From assembly GCF_018829635.1 (NCBI RefSeq), contig NZ_JAHKKG010000007.1, positions 372,001-436,000 on the forward strand: a stretch of 64,000 nt of DNA, read 5' to 3'. Under the pieces are notes generated by a model that saw only the letters and a program-made list of their open reading frames with translations, was not told the origin of the DNA and made no database searches. Positions 1 through 7,874 of this stretch are shown in pieces. Every line of letters starts with the position of its first letter. The first letter of the stretch is position 1. Source of the stretch: Paractinoplanes bogorensis (GTDB lineage Bacteria; Actinomycetota; Actinomycetes; Mycobacteriales; Micromonosporaceae). The position numbers and the translations under genes were made by a program.

Positions 1-58
1 GTGCCTGGCCGCCGAGCGGCCCCGGACGGCGATAAAGCGAACAAGCAACGCAAATAAG

Positions 59-96
59 GAGGGCCGGCACCGGGAGTAGTCCCGATGCCGGCCCTC
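59..96. terminator. Strong hairpin, probable terminator at the left edge
   Basis: An 11-bp outer stem (59-69 with 86-96) and a 5-bp inner stem (71-75 with 80-84) are separated by one C/A mismatch and closed by a GTAG loop. There is no T-tract, which is common for actinobacterial terminators. It lies downstream of the minus-strand gene ending at 165 and may also end a plus-strand gene outside the window. Positions 97-164 hold nothing I recognise. Confidence 0.5.
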
Positions 97-164
97 GAAG
101 TGATGGCTGTCGGCGTTGCCTGGCGAAAGCGAAATACGTGCCTAGCGAAGAACGTAGAAAGTGG

Positions 165-518
165 TCAGGGCTGGGGCAGGGTGCGGGCCAGGGCGCATAC
201 CGCCAGCAGGCGGCGCAGCACCCAGTCGCCTGCGGTCCAGTCGATGTTGTCGGTCGGCGGGCGCCAGCCGTGGGTGAAGGCGGCGTCGCGCACGCCCTCG
301 GCGTACGCGGCCAGCAGCACCGCGGTGAGCGGGCGCAGGTCGGTCGACAGGCTGTCGCGGATGCCCGCGGCGTGCTGGTCGACCAGGGCCATCAGGCCGG
401 GGTTGGCGTCGGCCGCGTCGAGACCGCTGACACCGATGGTGTCGTGCAGCTCAGCGAGGCTGGCGTTGGCGGAACGGTGGGCAGCACGGGCGGCAGCGCC
501 GGAGAACAAGCCATTCAT
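165..518 (-). CDS. Small conserved actinobacterial protein, DUF6401-like
   Basis: This encodes a soluble, mostly helical protein of 117 residues. A VDQHAAGIRDSL segment is followed by a C-terminal TAGDWVLRRLLAVCALA segment. This pattern, a 'DQHA...RD' helix followed by a 'DW...LRLTAVC' end, resembles the DUF6401 family seen beside some actinobacterial genes; the match is from memory and the function is unknown. The ATG at 518 was preferred over further upstream starts because the upstream codons (PSASTVVSSG...) look like read-through of the intergenic region. No clear Shine-Dalgarno precedes it. It diverges from the gene at 610, leaving a 91-bp shared promoter region. Confidence 0.6.
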   Translation of the reverse strand: MNGLFSGAAARAAHRSANASLAELHDTIGVSGLDAADANPGLMALVDQHAAGIRDSLSTDLRPLTAVLLAAYAEGVRDAAFTHGWRPPTDNIDWTAGDWVLRRLLAVCALARTLPQP

Positions 519-609
519 GTGGAGAAACGTTAAGGAGCTTCGGGTAGCCAACGGTTCTCCTGATCGGTGCAGCTCGGTTGAAGCTTCCGCGGCGGGGAAA
601 TCTGGGGGG

Positions 610-999
610 ATGACGCCGGATGAGACCACCGTCGAGGCGCTCGGCAAGCTGAGCGAAGCCTTGGAGACGACCGACCGGGCCCGCGGGCATCTGTATTCGT
701 TCCATCAGCTCACCGGCAAGGCCGATTTCGAGCTGGACGAGGCGGTCGAGCTGTTCCGGAAGGCGGGTCACGACGCGATCGCCGACCGGATCCAGGGGGA
801 TCTGATCGGGCGGAACGTCACGCCCGGCCATTGGACGTTCCAGCTGGTCGAGGAGTACGACGACAACTACTGGAGCGAGTTCCGCACGATCGAGCGGGCG
901 GCGCGGGAGGAGCTTTCCGGCGGGCGGCGCCACCTCTACGAGGCGGAACTGAAGGAACGCCGCCGCACCCACGGCCGGAGCGGACACGAGGCCCGATAA
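610..999 (+). CDS. Conserved hypothetical protein (actinobacterial)
   Basis: This encodes a soluble acidic protein of 129 residues beginning MTPDETTVEALGKL. It contains the segments RARGHLYSFHQLTGKAD and VEEYDDNYWSEF and a basic C-terminus ending KERRRTHGRSGHEAR. The same segments occur in a protein widespread in actinobacteria that has no assigned function (family recognition from memory). There is no signal peptide or membrane segment. The start was set at the ATG after a G-rich stretch (GGGGGG at 604-609), because upstream codons overlap the divergent promoter region. The stop codon lies inside a three-copy 15-bp tandem repeat. Confidence 0.75.
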   Translation: MTPDETTVEALGKLSEALETTDRARGHLYSFHQLTGKADFELDEAVELFRKAGHDAIADRIQGDLIGRNVTPGHWTFQLVEEYDDNYWSEFRTIERAAREELSGGRRHLYEAELKERRRTHGRSGHEAR

Positions 1000-1035
1000 A
1001 GCGAGGCCCGACAAAGCGAGGCCCGATAAACAGCG
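991..1035 (+). repeat. Three 15-bp tandem repeats spanning a stop codon
   Basis: Units at 991-1005, 1006-1020 and 1021-1035 follow the pattern GCCCGAYAAAGCGAG. The first carries the TAA stop of the upstream gene in frame. The second has CAA at that point and the third has TAA again. Confidence 0.85.
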
Positions 1036-1042
1036 AAAAGGG

Positions 1043-1243
1043 CTATTCGGCCTCGACCGGACGGCGCCGCTGGGCGTCGTCGGCCAGGATCACGGTGGCC
1101 ACCACGAGGGCGACCACGACGGCGAACAGCCACGACGCGTCATCGATGAGGGAAGCGGCGAGCGGGGCCTGGAAGGCGGCCAGCAGGAAGCCGACCCAGG
1201 CGAGGCGGCGCTGACTCTCAGAGAGGAAACCGGCAGAACGCAT
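1043..1243 (-). CDS. Small two-helix membrane protein
   Basis: This encodes 66 residues starting MRSAGFLSESQRRLAW. Two hydrophobic helices follow (VGFLLAAFQAPLAASLI and WLFAVVVALVVATVIL), then a short charged tail DDAQRRRPVEAE. It is probably an inner-membrane protein with both termini inside. I do not recognise a family and infer no function. Upstream in-frame codons are Arg/Gly-rich and unlike a protein N-terminus, so the internal ATG at 1243 was preferred. It is divergent from the lipoprotein at 1311, 67 bp away. Confidence 0.5.
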   Translation of the reverse strand: MRSAGFLSESQRRLAWVGFLLAAFQAPLAASLIDDASWLFAVVVALVVATVILADDAQRRRPVEAE

Positions 1244-1310
1244 TCGGACAGTCTGGCTCGCATCGGGCGGATCGCCGTCACCCGTTCGGCCGATTCTCCG
1301 TTGTCCGATC

Positions 1311-1919
1311 GTGCCCCCAGCGTTGCGTCGCCGTCGCTCAACCATCGTGTTTCTGCTGGTCGGCGCGGTGCTGTTGACGGGCTGCCAAGAGACTAGGGAA
1401 AAGCCGCAAGAACAAAGTGAAAGTGTCGTGGCCGGGCCGCTCCTCGGCCGTACGGGAGCAAGCCTGACCGTCTCCGACGCGGCCTCCCGGGTGCGGATCG
1501 TGCTGGCGAACCTGCCCGGCCTGCTCTATCGGATCACCACCCCGGCCGGTTCGGGGCTGACCCCGGTGGTGACTCGCCGTAACGGTCACGTGCGGGCGCA
1601 ACTGCGTCCGAGCGGCGGCGACGGGCCGGACGAGGTGCGGATCGTGCTCAACCGGGCGGTCCGCTGGGACATCCGGCTGCCGGCCGGCGCGGGCGAGCAG
1701 AGCCTCGACCTGACCCGGGGACGGATCTCCCGCCTGCTGATCGGGGCGTCCGGGTTGATCGAGGTGCGCCTGGCCGATCCGTACGGGAAAGTGCCGTTGA
1801 TCTTGACCGGCGGGGTGGGAACGCTGGCCCTGACCATGCCGAGAGACAAAAGCGCCCGGGACCGCTATGTGCTGCGGACCCGGGCGCCAGTAGCGATCCT
1901 GGCCATCAAACGAAGCTAG
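1311..1919 (+). CDS. Lipoprotein of unknown function
   Basis: This encodes 202 residues with a lipoprotein signal: a basic N-terminus (ALRRRRS), the hydrophobic core TIVFLLVGAVL and the lipobox LLTGC, cysteine at about residue 25. It is therefore predicted to be lipidated and held on the outer face of the membrane. The mature part is beta-rich (VRIVLANLPGLLYRITTP; VRWDIRLPAGAG; LTRGRISRLLIGASG), resembling the repeated strands of DUF4097-like adhesin domains, but the match is weak. The start is a GTG. Its 3' end overlaps the convergent START-like gene by 4 bp. Confidence 0.7.
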   Translation: MPPALRRRRSTIVFLLVGAVLLTGCQETREKPQEQSESVVAGPLLGRTGASLTVSDAASRVRIVLANLPGLLYRITTPAGSGLTPVVTRRNGHVRAQLRPSGGDGPDEVRIVLNRAVRWDIRLPAGAGEQSLDLTRGRISRLLIGASGLIEVRLADPYGKVPLILTGGVGTLALTMPRDKSARDRYVLRTRAPVAILAIKRS

Positions 1920-2374
1920 GGACGGTCGACCTGACCACGCCAGCCGCCGCTCTCGATGCCGCCGCGCTCCTCGATGAACTCCTTGAACCGCTTGAGGTCG
2001 CCCTTGACCCGTCGATCCACGATGCCGAGCTTGTCGCCCGCATTCTCGACGAAGCCCTGCGGGTCGTAGTCCATCTGCACGGTCACCCGGGTCGTGGTGT
2101 CGTCGAGGCGGTGGAAGGTGACCACACCGGCCTGCTTCTCGCCCTCGGTCGACTTCCAGGCCACCCGCTCGTCGGGCAGCTGCTCGGTGATCTCGGCGTC
2201 GAATTCGCGCTTGACCCCGGCGATCTCGGTCTTCCAGTGCGTGTGGGTCGCGTCGAGCTGACGGATCTCCTGCACGCCCTCCATGAACCGGGGAAACTCT
2301 TCGAACTGTGTCCACTGGTTGTATGCGGTGCGGACGGGAACAGCAACGTCAACGAACTCGGTCACAGTACTCAT
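1916..2374 (-). CDS. SRPBCC / START-like (polyketide cyclase, COQ10-type) protein
   Basis: This encodes 152 residues beginning MSTVTEFVDVAVPVRTAYNQWTQFEEFPRFMEGV, the typical start of the polyketide cyclase/dehydrase (COQ10, START) family. A 'vdvpv..ay..wt.fe.fp.fm' strand-helix is followed by a helix-grip fold. Members bind hydrophobic ligands. Many stand-alone actinobacterial copies have no known substrate. It is cytoplasmic, without a signal peptide. The divergent or upstream neighbours give no pathway clue. It is preceded by the BrkB-type membrane protein on the same strand, whose stop is 3 bp upstream of this start, so co-transcription is likely. Confidence 0.85.
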   Translation of the reverse strand: MSTVTEFVDVAVPVRTAYNQWTQFEEFPRFMEGVQEIRQLDATHTHWKTEIAGVKREFDAEITEQLPDERVAWKSTEGEKQAGVVTFHRLDDTTTRVTVQMDYDPQGFVENAGDKLGIVDRRVKGDLKRFKEFIEERGGIESGGWRGQVDRP

Positions 2375-2377
2375 GTA

Positions 2378-3379
2378 CTAACGGGTGCCCTCGTCGGCCG
2401 GGGCTAAACGAGGGGCCAGCGGAGTCTTCGGGTCGGTGTCGCCCGCCTGCCGCAGCCGGGCCCGCTGCACCTCGGCGTTGACCTGCACGCCGAGCAGCAC
2501 GGCGATGTTCGACAGGTAGATCCAGACCAGGAACGCCATGATCGCGCCGAGGCTGCCGTACGTGCGGTTGTAGGAGCCGAAGTTGGCCACGTACAGGCCG
2601 AACCCGAACGACCCGATCGCCCACAGGATCAGCGACACCGCACCGCCCACGGTCAGCCAGCGGAACCGGGGCTGTTTGACGTTGGGCGCGATCCAGAACA
2701 GCAGCGACAGCACCAGCACGGCCGCCACCACCAGCACCGGCCAGCGCCCGACCGACCAGAGCTGCCGGGCCGTCGCACCGGCGCCGAGGGCGTTGCCGAC
2801 CGCGTCCACCAGCGGCCCACTGATCAGCAGCCCGGTGCCGATCGCGGCCAGCAGCACGAGGGCCACTGCGGCCAGGGCGATCTCGAGCAACTGCAGGACC
2901 CACCACGACCTTCCTTCCCGTACGCCGTAGATCCGGTTGGACGCCCGGGAGAAGGTCGACACGTACCCGGAGGCCGACCAGATCGCCAGCAGCAGGCCGA
3001 AGCCGAACAGCACCCCGGCCGAGTCCTGCTGGACCAGCAGCGTCTGGACGACCGACAGCAGGTCCTGGTTGTCGACCACCGCGCCCAGGCCGAGGTCGTG
3101 CAGGATCCCGACGATCGCGGCCAGCATGGTCGACCCGTCGGTGACCAGGTTGATCAGCGCGACGATGACGACGAGCGAGGGGATCAGCGCGGTGAAGGTC
3201 TGATAGGTCATCGCGGCGGCGAAGTCGGAGCAGTCGTCCTCGATGTAGCCGGCGATGCTGCGCCAGAACACCGAGCGCCAGTAGCGCCAGCGCAACTGGC
3301 GGAGCCGGCGGGGCAGGGGTCGCGGCGTAGCGTCGTCGGCGGAGGACTCGTGCTCGCGGTCGACGGTCGGCTCGGTCAT
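2378..3379 (-). CDS. YihY/virulence factor BrkB family membrane protein
   Basis: This encodes 333 residues. The cytoplasmic basic N-terminus (PLPRRLRQLRWRYWRSVFWRSIAGY) leads into the family signature DDCSDFAAAMTYQTFTALIPSLVVIVAL. About five further membrane helices follow, with the conserved C-terminal FGSYNRTYGSLGAIMAFLVWIYLSN block. The family was once called ribonuclease BN in error; its real role is probably transport or envelope-related and remains unclear. The ATG at 3379 was chosen because GAGGAG lies just upstream; the longer reading frame begins with a Pro/Arg-rich stretch that looks non-coding. The START-like gene follows 3 bp downstream. Confidence 0.9.
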   Translation of the reverse strand: MTEPTVDREHESSADDATPRPLPRRLRQLRWRYWRSVFWRSIAGYIEDDCSDFAAAMTYQTFTALIPSLVVIVALINLVTDGSTMLAAIVGILHDLGLGAVVDNQDLLSVVQTLLVQQDSAGVLFGFGLLLAIWSASGYVSTFSRASNRIYGVREGRSWWVLQLLEIALAAVALVLLAAIGTGLLISGPLVDAVGNALGAGATARQLWSVGRWPVLVVAAVLVLSLLFWIAPNVKQPRFRWLTVGGAVSLILWAIGSFGFGLYVANFGSYNRTYGSLGAIMAFLVWIYLSNIAVLLGVQVNAEVQRARLRQAGDTDPKTPLAPRLAPADEGTR

Positions 3380-3450
3380 GGCCGGCTCCTCGAGGTTCTT
3401 GATGGCGCAGCTACCCGAGCGCGGCGGTCGACAAACACGTGGGGGAGCGG

Positions 3451-5049
3451 ATGGAGAGCGCGGACGCGATCGTGATCGGCGCCGGGCACAACGGGCTGGT
3501 CGCGGCCAACCTGCTGGCCGACGCGGGATGGTCGGTCGTCGTGCTGGAGGCGACTCCTCATCCGGGGGGCGCGGTGCGGTCGGGGCACGTGACCGCACCC
3601 GGCTACCTCAGTGATCTTTTCAGCTCGTTCTATCCGCTGGGGTACGCCTCGCCGGTGCTCTCCGGGCTCGACCTCGACGCGTACGGGCTGCGCTGGACGC
3701 ACGCGCCCGAGGTGCTGACCCACCTGCTGCCGGACGGGCGGGCGGCCACCCTGAGCCGCGACCTGACCCGCACGATGGCGTCACTCGACCAGTTCGCGGC
3801 CGGCGACGGGCACAGCTGGAAGCGGGAGTACGACCAGTGGCGCGCGATCTCGGCCCCGATGCTCGAGGCGATTCTGCGGCCGTTCCCACCGGTGCGCGGC
3901 GCGGCCGGGGTGCTGCGCGAGCTGGGGACGCCGGGCGCGCTCCGGCTGGCCCGGCGTCTGCTGCTGCCGGTCCGCGAGGCGGGCCGCGAGATGTTCCGCG
4001 GCGAGGGGGCGACGCTGCTGCTGGCCGGCTGCGCGCTGCACACCGATCTGTCGCCCGAGGAGGCCGGCGGCGGCGTGTACGGGTGGCTGCTGGCCATGCT
4101 CGGTCAGCAGGTCGGCTGGCCGGTGCCGGTGGGTGGCGCCCAGCGGATCACCGACGCGCTGGTCGCCCGGCTGGAACAGCGCGGCGGCCGGATCGTCTAC
4201 GACGCCCCGGCCCGCCGGGTGCTGGTCGCCCGCGGCCGGGCCATGGGCGTGGCCACCGACGACACCAACTACCGGGCCTACCGCGCGGTGCTGGCCGACG
4301 TCCCGGCGCCCGCGCTCTATCTCGACCTGGTCGGCGAGCGCTGGCTCCCGGCGCTGCTGGTGGAGGATCTCGACCATTTCCGCTGGGACGGCGCCACGCT
4401 CAAGGTCGACTGGGCGGTCCGTACCCGGATGCCGTGGAAGAACCCGGCCGCGGCCGGCGCGGGCACGGTGCATCTCGGCGCCGACCTCGACGGCCTGACC
4501 CGCTACGCCGGCCACCTCGCGACCGGCGCGATCCCGCCCGACCCGTTCCTGCTGCTGGGCCAGATGACCACGGCCGACCCGTCGCACTCGCCGCCGGGCA
4601 CCGAGTCGTTGTGGGCGTACACGCACCTGCCGCACCGCGCACACTGGGAGCCGGACGAGATCGCGGCCCACGTCGAGCGCATGGAGTCGGTGATCGAGGA
4701 GCACGCTCCCGGTTTCCGGCAGCAGGTGGTCGGCCGCCACGTGTTCGGCCCGGCCGATCTCGAGCGGGAGAATCCGGCCCTGGTCGGGGGCGCCCTCGGC
4801 GGCGGCACGGCGGCCGCGTTCCAGCAGTTGTTCCTGCGCCCGGTCCCGGGTCTGGGGCGCGCCGACACCCCGGTCGACCGGCTGTTCCTGGCCGGGTCGT
4901 CGGCTCATCCCGGCGGGGGCGTGCACGGCGCTCCCGGGGCCAACGCGGCCCGGGCCGCCCTGGCCCGCGACCGTGGCCTGACCGGCGACGCCTATCGGGC
5001 GTTGATCAGACTGGGGAACCGGGCTGTGTACGGAGAGCCCCGCGGATAG
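3451..5049 (+). CDS. FAD-dependent oxidoreductase, phytoene desaturase (CrtI)-like
   Basis: This encodes 532 residues. An N-terminal Rossmann FAD-binding site (AIVIGAGHNGLVAANLLADAGW, then a VVVLEA acidic strand end and PGGAVRS) begins the protein. The C-terminal FAD motif is RLFLAGSSAHPGGGVHGAPGANAA. This arrangement is typical of the phytoene dehydrogenase-like amine-oxidase superfamily. No carotenoid genes (crtB, crtE) are nearby, so the substrate cannot be inferred. A GTG at 3439 in the same frame is possible, but the ATG at 3451 follows a GGGGAG stretch. It is divergent from the BrkB gene. Its 3' end overlaps the TetR remnant on the other strand by 44 bp. Confidence 0.85.
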   Translation: MESADAIVIGAGHNGLVAANLLADAGWSVVVLEATPHPGGAVRSGHVTAPGYLSDLFSSFYPLGYASPVLSGLDLDAYGLRWTHAPEVLTHLLPDGRAATLSRDLTRTMASLDQFAAGDGHSWKREYDQWRAISAPMLEAILRPFPPVRGAAGVLRELGTPGALRLARRLLLPVREAGREMFRGEGATLLLAGCALHTDLSPEEAGGGVYGWLLAMLGQQVGWPVPVGGAQRITDALVARLEQRGGRIVYDAPARRVLVARGRAMGVATDDTNYRAYRAVLADVPAPALYLDLVGERWLPALLVEDLDHFRWDGATLKVDWAVRTRMPWKNPAAAGAGTVHLGADLDGLTRYAGHLATGAIPPDPFLLLGQMTTADPSHSPPGTESLWAYTHLPHRAHWEPDEIAAHVERMESVIEEHAPGFRQQVVGRHVFGPADLERENPALVGGALGGGTAAAFQQLFLRPVPGLGRADTPVDRLFLAGSSAHPGGGVHGAPGANAARAALARDRGLTGDAYRALIRLGNRAVYGEPRG

Positions 5050-5347
5050 CCCCGAGCGAGATCTTGGTCAGCTCGTCGCGGGTGAGGGCGCCGTCGGCGA
5101 GCCAGTCGATCACCATCGTCCGGACGAAGAGCAGCCAGCTCGTCAGCACCGAGGCCAGCACCGCCCGCTCGCGTCCGGCCAGCCCGCTGATGTCGAGCGC
5201 CCGCTGCCGCGGCGTGGCCAGCTCGCCGAGCACGATCTCCTGGATCACCGGGTCGCCCGCCAAGGTGCGGTTGGCCGCCAGCACGGCGCGGCTCGGCATC
5301 GGCTCGGTGCCGGGCGAGGGCGCCGCCGACTCGCTGGCCGGCCGCAC
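5006..5347 (-). pseudogene. TetR-family regulator remnant, DNA-binding domain missing
   Basis: The reading frame (open from about 5368, possible GTG at 5347) gives a segment starting near PSRAVLAANRTLAGDP. It continues through ERAVLASVLTSWLLFVRTMVIDWL and ends with DELTKISLGAIRGAL. This looks like the ligand-binding, dimerising C-terminal part of a TetR regulator. The roughly 50-residue N-terminal helix-turn-helix domain is absent and cannot be found in any frame upstream. Immediately beyond the break lies the equally headless DUF4345 gene on the other strand. The simplest reading is a deletion that removed the shared promoter and both 5' ends. Without the DNA-binding domain it cannot act as a repressor. 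Confidence 0.55.
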
Positions 5348-5627
5348 GGTCGACAGCCGGGAGCGGTTCTACAACGCGATCTTCTTCGGGTACGGGGTGG
5401 CCTGGCTCTGGGCCGCCCGGCAGAACCCGGTTCCGGCGCTGGTCGTCCGGGCGCTGGCCGGGTTCATGTTCCTCGGCGGCATCGGTCGGGTCATCTCGCT
5501 CGCCCAGTACGGCTCCCCGCACTGGTTCCAGATCCCCCTCACGGTGATCGAACTGGTCGTCCCGCCGGTGTTCGTCCGGCTGACCATCCGGAGCGATAAA
5601 CTGGCCGCCACCAGCACTTCGAGATAG
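5307..5627 (+). pseudogene. DUF4345 membrane protein remnant, N-terminus missing
   Basis: The recognisable sequence runs from VDSRERFYNAIFFGYGVAWL through RALAGFMFLGGIGRVISL to IPLTVIELVVPPVFVRL. This is the central and C-terminal part of a DUF4345 four-helix membrane protein. Family members start with an additional membrane helix followed by a glycine/proline segment ending in 'DSExRFY'. That first helix is missing here. The only nearby in-frame start is a GTG at 5307. It overlaps the TetR remnant on the opposite strand, which also lacks its 5' end. DUF4345 genes are commonly paired with a divergent TetR regulator (from memory), which fits the deletion model. Confidence 0.55.
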
Positions 5628-5694
5628 GCGCAGGTTTACGAATCCGGCTGTCGGGCATCAGCCAGCGCGTACCGGAGCAATCGGAGGGGACCAC

Positions 5695-6885
5695 GTGCGC
5701 ATCGCCATGATTTCCGAGCACGCCAGCCCCCTGGGTGACGGCGGGCAGCACGATCACGTGGCCGGCCTCTCCGCCGCCCTGAGCGAGCTGGGCCACGACG
5801 TCTGCGTCTACACGCGTCGCGACGACCCGTCCGTCGCCGAGACCGTCACCACCCCGGGCGGCATCCGCGTCGTGCACATCCCGGCCGGCCCGGCCCGGTT
5901 CCTGCCGCCCGACCTGCTGCTGCCGCACATGGGAGAGTTCGCCAAGCGGCTCGAGCAGCTCTGGCGCACCGGCGAGTGGGTTCCCGAGGTCGCCCACGCC
6001 CATTTCTGGACCAGCGGTCTCGCCGCCGTCACGGCCGCCCGCCAGATCGGCATCCCGGTCGTCCAGTCGTTCCACGAGCTGGGCGAGATCGAGGCCGGAA
6101 ACGACAAGCCGTCCCGTACGGGCTACGAGCGCGCCCTCGGCCGTGCCGTCGACCGGGTCGTCGCCCAGACGCAGGACGAGGTGCAGGGCCTGGTCCGCAT
6201 CGGCGTGCCCCGGGCCCAGCTGACCGTCGTGCCCGCGGGCGTCGACAGCGAGCGCTTCAGCCCCGAGGGCCCGGCCGTCGAGCGTGACCCCGAGCGGCCG
6301 CGCATCCTCTCGGTCGGCCGGCTCGTCGAGCGCAAGGGCTTCGGCGATGTCATCGAGGCCATGCGCTACGTGCCGAACGCCGAGGTGGTTGTCGTCGGTG
6401 GCCCGTCGCCCGACCAGCTGACCGCCGACCCGGGCGCCCGCAAGCTGCGCGCCCTGGCCGAGAAGCTCCAGGTCGCCGACCGGTTCCGGCTGGTCGGCGC
6501 GGTGCCCGCCAGAGACATGCCGAGCTGGTACCGCTCGGCCGACCTGCTCGTCGCCGCTCCCTGGCAGGAGCAGTTCGAGCCGACCGCGCTCGAGGCGATG
6601 GCCTGCGGCGTCCCGATCATCGGCACGACCGTGGGCGGCCTGACCGAGACCGTGGTCGACGGCCTGACCGGCGACCTCGTGCCCGCCCGTGACCCGCGGT
6701 CGCTCGGCGGGGCGATGCGCCGGCTGGTCAACGACAAGGTGCGCCGGTTCGCGTACGCCACCGCGGCGCTCGACCGGGCCCGTCAGGCGTACTCCTGGAA
6801 GCGGGTCGCGGCCCAGGTCGGCTCGGTCTATCAGGCGGTCACCGGCCGTAAGGCGCCGACCGGCGCCGAAGAGGCCATGGCGTAG
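5695..6885 (+). CDS. Glycosyltransferase family 4
   Basis: This encodes 396 residues with the GT-B two-domain fold. The N-terminal domain has MRIAMISEHASPLGDGGQHDHV and the HAHFWTSGL segment. The C-terminal nucleotide-sugar domain has ILSVGRLVERKGF and the EX7E retaining motif in EQFEPTALEAMACG, followed by the GGLTETVVDGLTGDLV loop. The sugar donor and acceptor are unknown; the N-terminal sequence is nearest to sucrose-phosphate-synthase-like GT4 enzymes. The GTG start at 5695 follows CGGAGGGG with good spacing. It appears to be a single-gene unit, followed by a small inverted repeat at 6892-6909 before the ABC transporter operon. Confidence 0.88.
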   Translation: MRIAMISEHASPLGDGGQHDHVAGLSAALSELGHDVCVYTRRDDPSVAETVTTPGGIRVVHIPAGPARFLPPDLLLPHMGEFAKRLEQLWRTGEWVPEVAHAHFWTSGLAAVTAARQIGIPVVQSFHELGEIEAGNDKPSRTGYERALGRAVDRVVAQTQDEVQGLVRIGVPRAQLTVVPAGVDSERFSPEGPAVERDPERPRILSVGRLVERKGFGDVIEAMRYVPNAEVVVVGGPSPDQLTADPGARKLRALAEKLQVADRFRLVGAVPARDMPSWYRSADLLVAAPWQEQFEPTALEAMACGVPIIGTTVGGLTETVVDGLTGDLVPARDPRSLGGAMRRLVNDKVRRFAYATAALDRARQAYSWKRVAAQVGSVYQAVTGRKAPTGAEEAMA

Positions 6886-6891
6886 TCCGGC

Positions 6892-6909
6892 ATCCACCAG
6901 TTGGTGGAT
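6892..6909. other. Short inverted repeat between glycosyltransferase and ABC operon
   Basis: ATCCACC (6892-6898) is mirrored by GGTGGAT (6903-6909) around AGTT. There is no T-tract. It could be a weak terminator for the glycosyltransferase or an operator for the ABC/two-component operon that starts at 6967. Confidence 0.35.
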
Positions 6910-6966
6910 CCACGGTAGAGCGAGCTGTTCGATTCGGCGCCCGGTCGCCGATGTGACGCTCTATGC

Positions 6967-7869
6967 ATGACAGTCATCGAGGTCCAGAACCTGCGCAAAG
7001 CGTACGGGGACACGGTCGCGGTACAGGACGTCTCGTTCACTGTGGAGTCCGGCGAGATCTTCGGCATCCTCGGTCCGAACGGCGCCGGGAAGACCACCAC
7101 CGTCGAGAGCATCGCCGGGCTGCGCTCGGCCGACTCGGGCACGATCCGCGTGCTCGGCCGCGACCCGTCCGACACCTCCCTCCGCTACGAGGTCGGCGTC
7201 CAGCTGCAGGAGAGCGGTCTGCCCGACCGGCTCACCGTGCGGGAGGCGCTCGACCTCTACGCCACCTTTTATCCCGAGCCGGCCGACTGGCGGGCGCTGA
7301 CCCGTGAGCTCGGACTCGGCGAGAAGCTTGCCACGGCGTACGGGAAACTCTCGGGGGGTCAGAAACAACGCCTCTCGATCGCCCTCGCCCTCATCGGCAG
7401 CCCGAAGATCGCCATCCTGGACGAGCTCACCACCGGACTCGACCCGCAGGCCCGCCGCGACACCTGGGACCTGATCGAGTCGGTGCGCGACAGCGGCGTC
7501 ACCATCGTGCTGGTCACCCACTTCATGGCGGAGGCCGAACGCCTCTGCGACCGGATCGCCGTGATCGACCACGGCCGGGTCGTCGCCCTCGACACCCCGG
7601 CCGGCCTGATCGCCGGGCTCGACACCGAGCAGCGGATCCGGTTCCGGCCGTCCGCGCCGGTCGACGACGCCCTGCTGACCGCGCGGCCCGAGGTGCGCGA
7701 GGTGATCCGGCACGGCTCGCAGATCGAGGTGGTCGGCACCGGCAACCTGCTGCACGCGGTCACCTCGGTGCTCGCCGTCAACGAGATCATCGCCGCCGAC
7801 CTGCGGATCGAGCAGGCCAGCCTGGACGACGCGTTCGTGCAGCTGACCGGCCGATCGACCAAGGAGTGA
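6967..7869 (+). CDS. ABC transporter ATP-binding protein (DrrA-type)
   Basis: This encodes 300 residues. It contains Walker A GPNGAGKTTT (about residues 37-46), the signature LSGGQKQRLSIALAL, Walker B AILDELTTGLDP (with Leu in place of the usual Pro) and the switch histidine in LVTHF. A C-terminal extension of about 80 residues ends the protein, as in drug and antibiotic exporters of the DrrA/CcmA type. It powers export together with the permease directly downstream. It is the first gene of a four-gene operon: ATPase, permease, histidine kinase and response regulator. This arrangement suggests an inducible efflux or cell-envelope stress response. Confidence 0.93.
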   Translation: MTVIEVQNLRKAYGDTVAVQDVSFTVESGEIFGILGPNGAGKTTTVESIAGLRSADSGTIRVLGRDPSDTSLRYEVGVQLQESGLPDRLTVREALDLYATFYPEPADWRALTRELGLGEKLATAYGKLSGGQKQRLSIALALIGSPKIAILDELTTGLDPQARRDTWDLIESVRDSGVTIVLVTHFMAEAERLCDRIAVIDHGRVVALDTPAGLIAGLDTEQRIRFRPSAPVDDALLTARPEVREVIRHGSQIEVVGTGNLLHAVTSVLAVNEIIAADLRIEQASLDDAFVQLTGRSTKE

Positions 7870-7874
7870 ACCCG

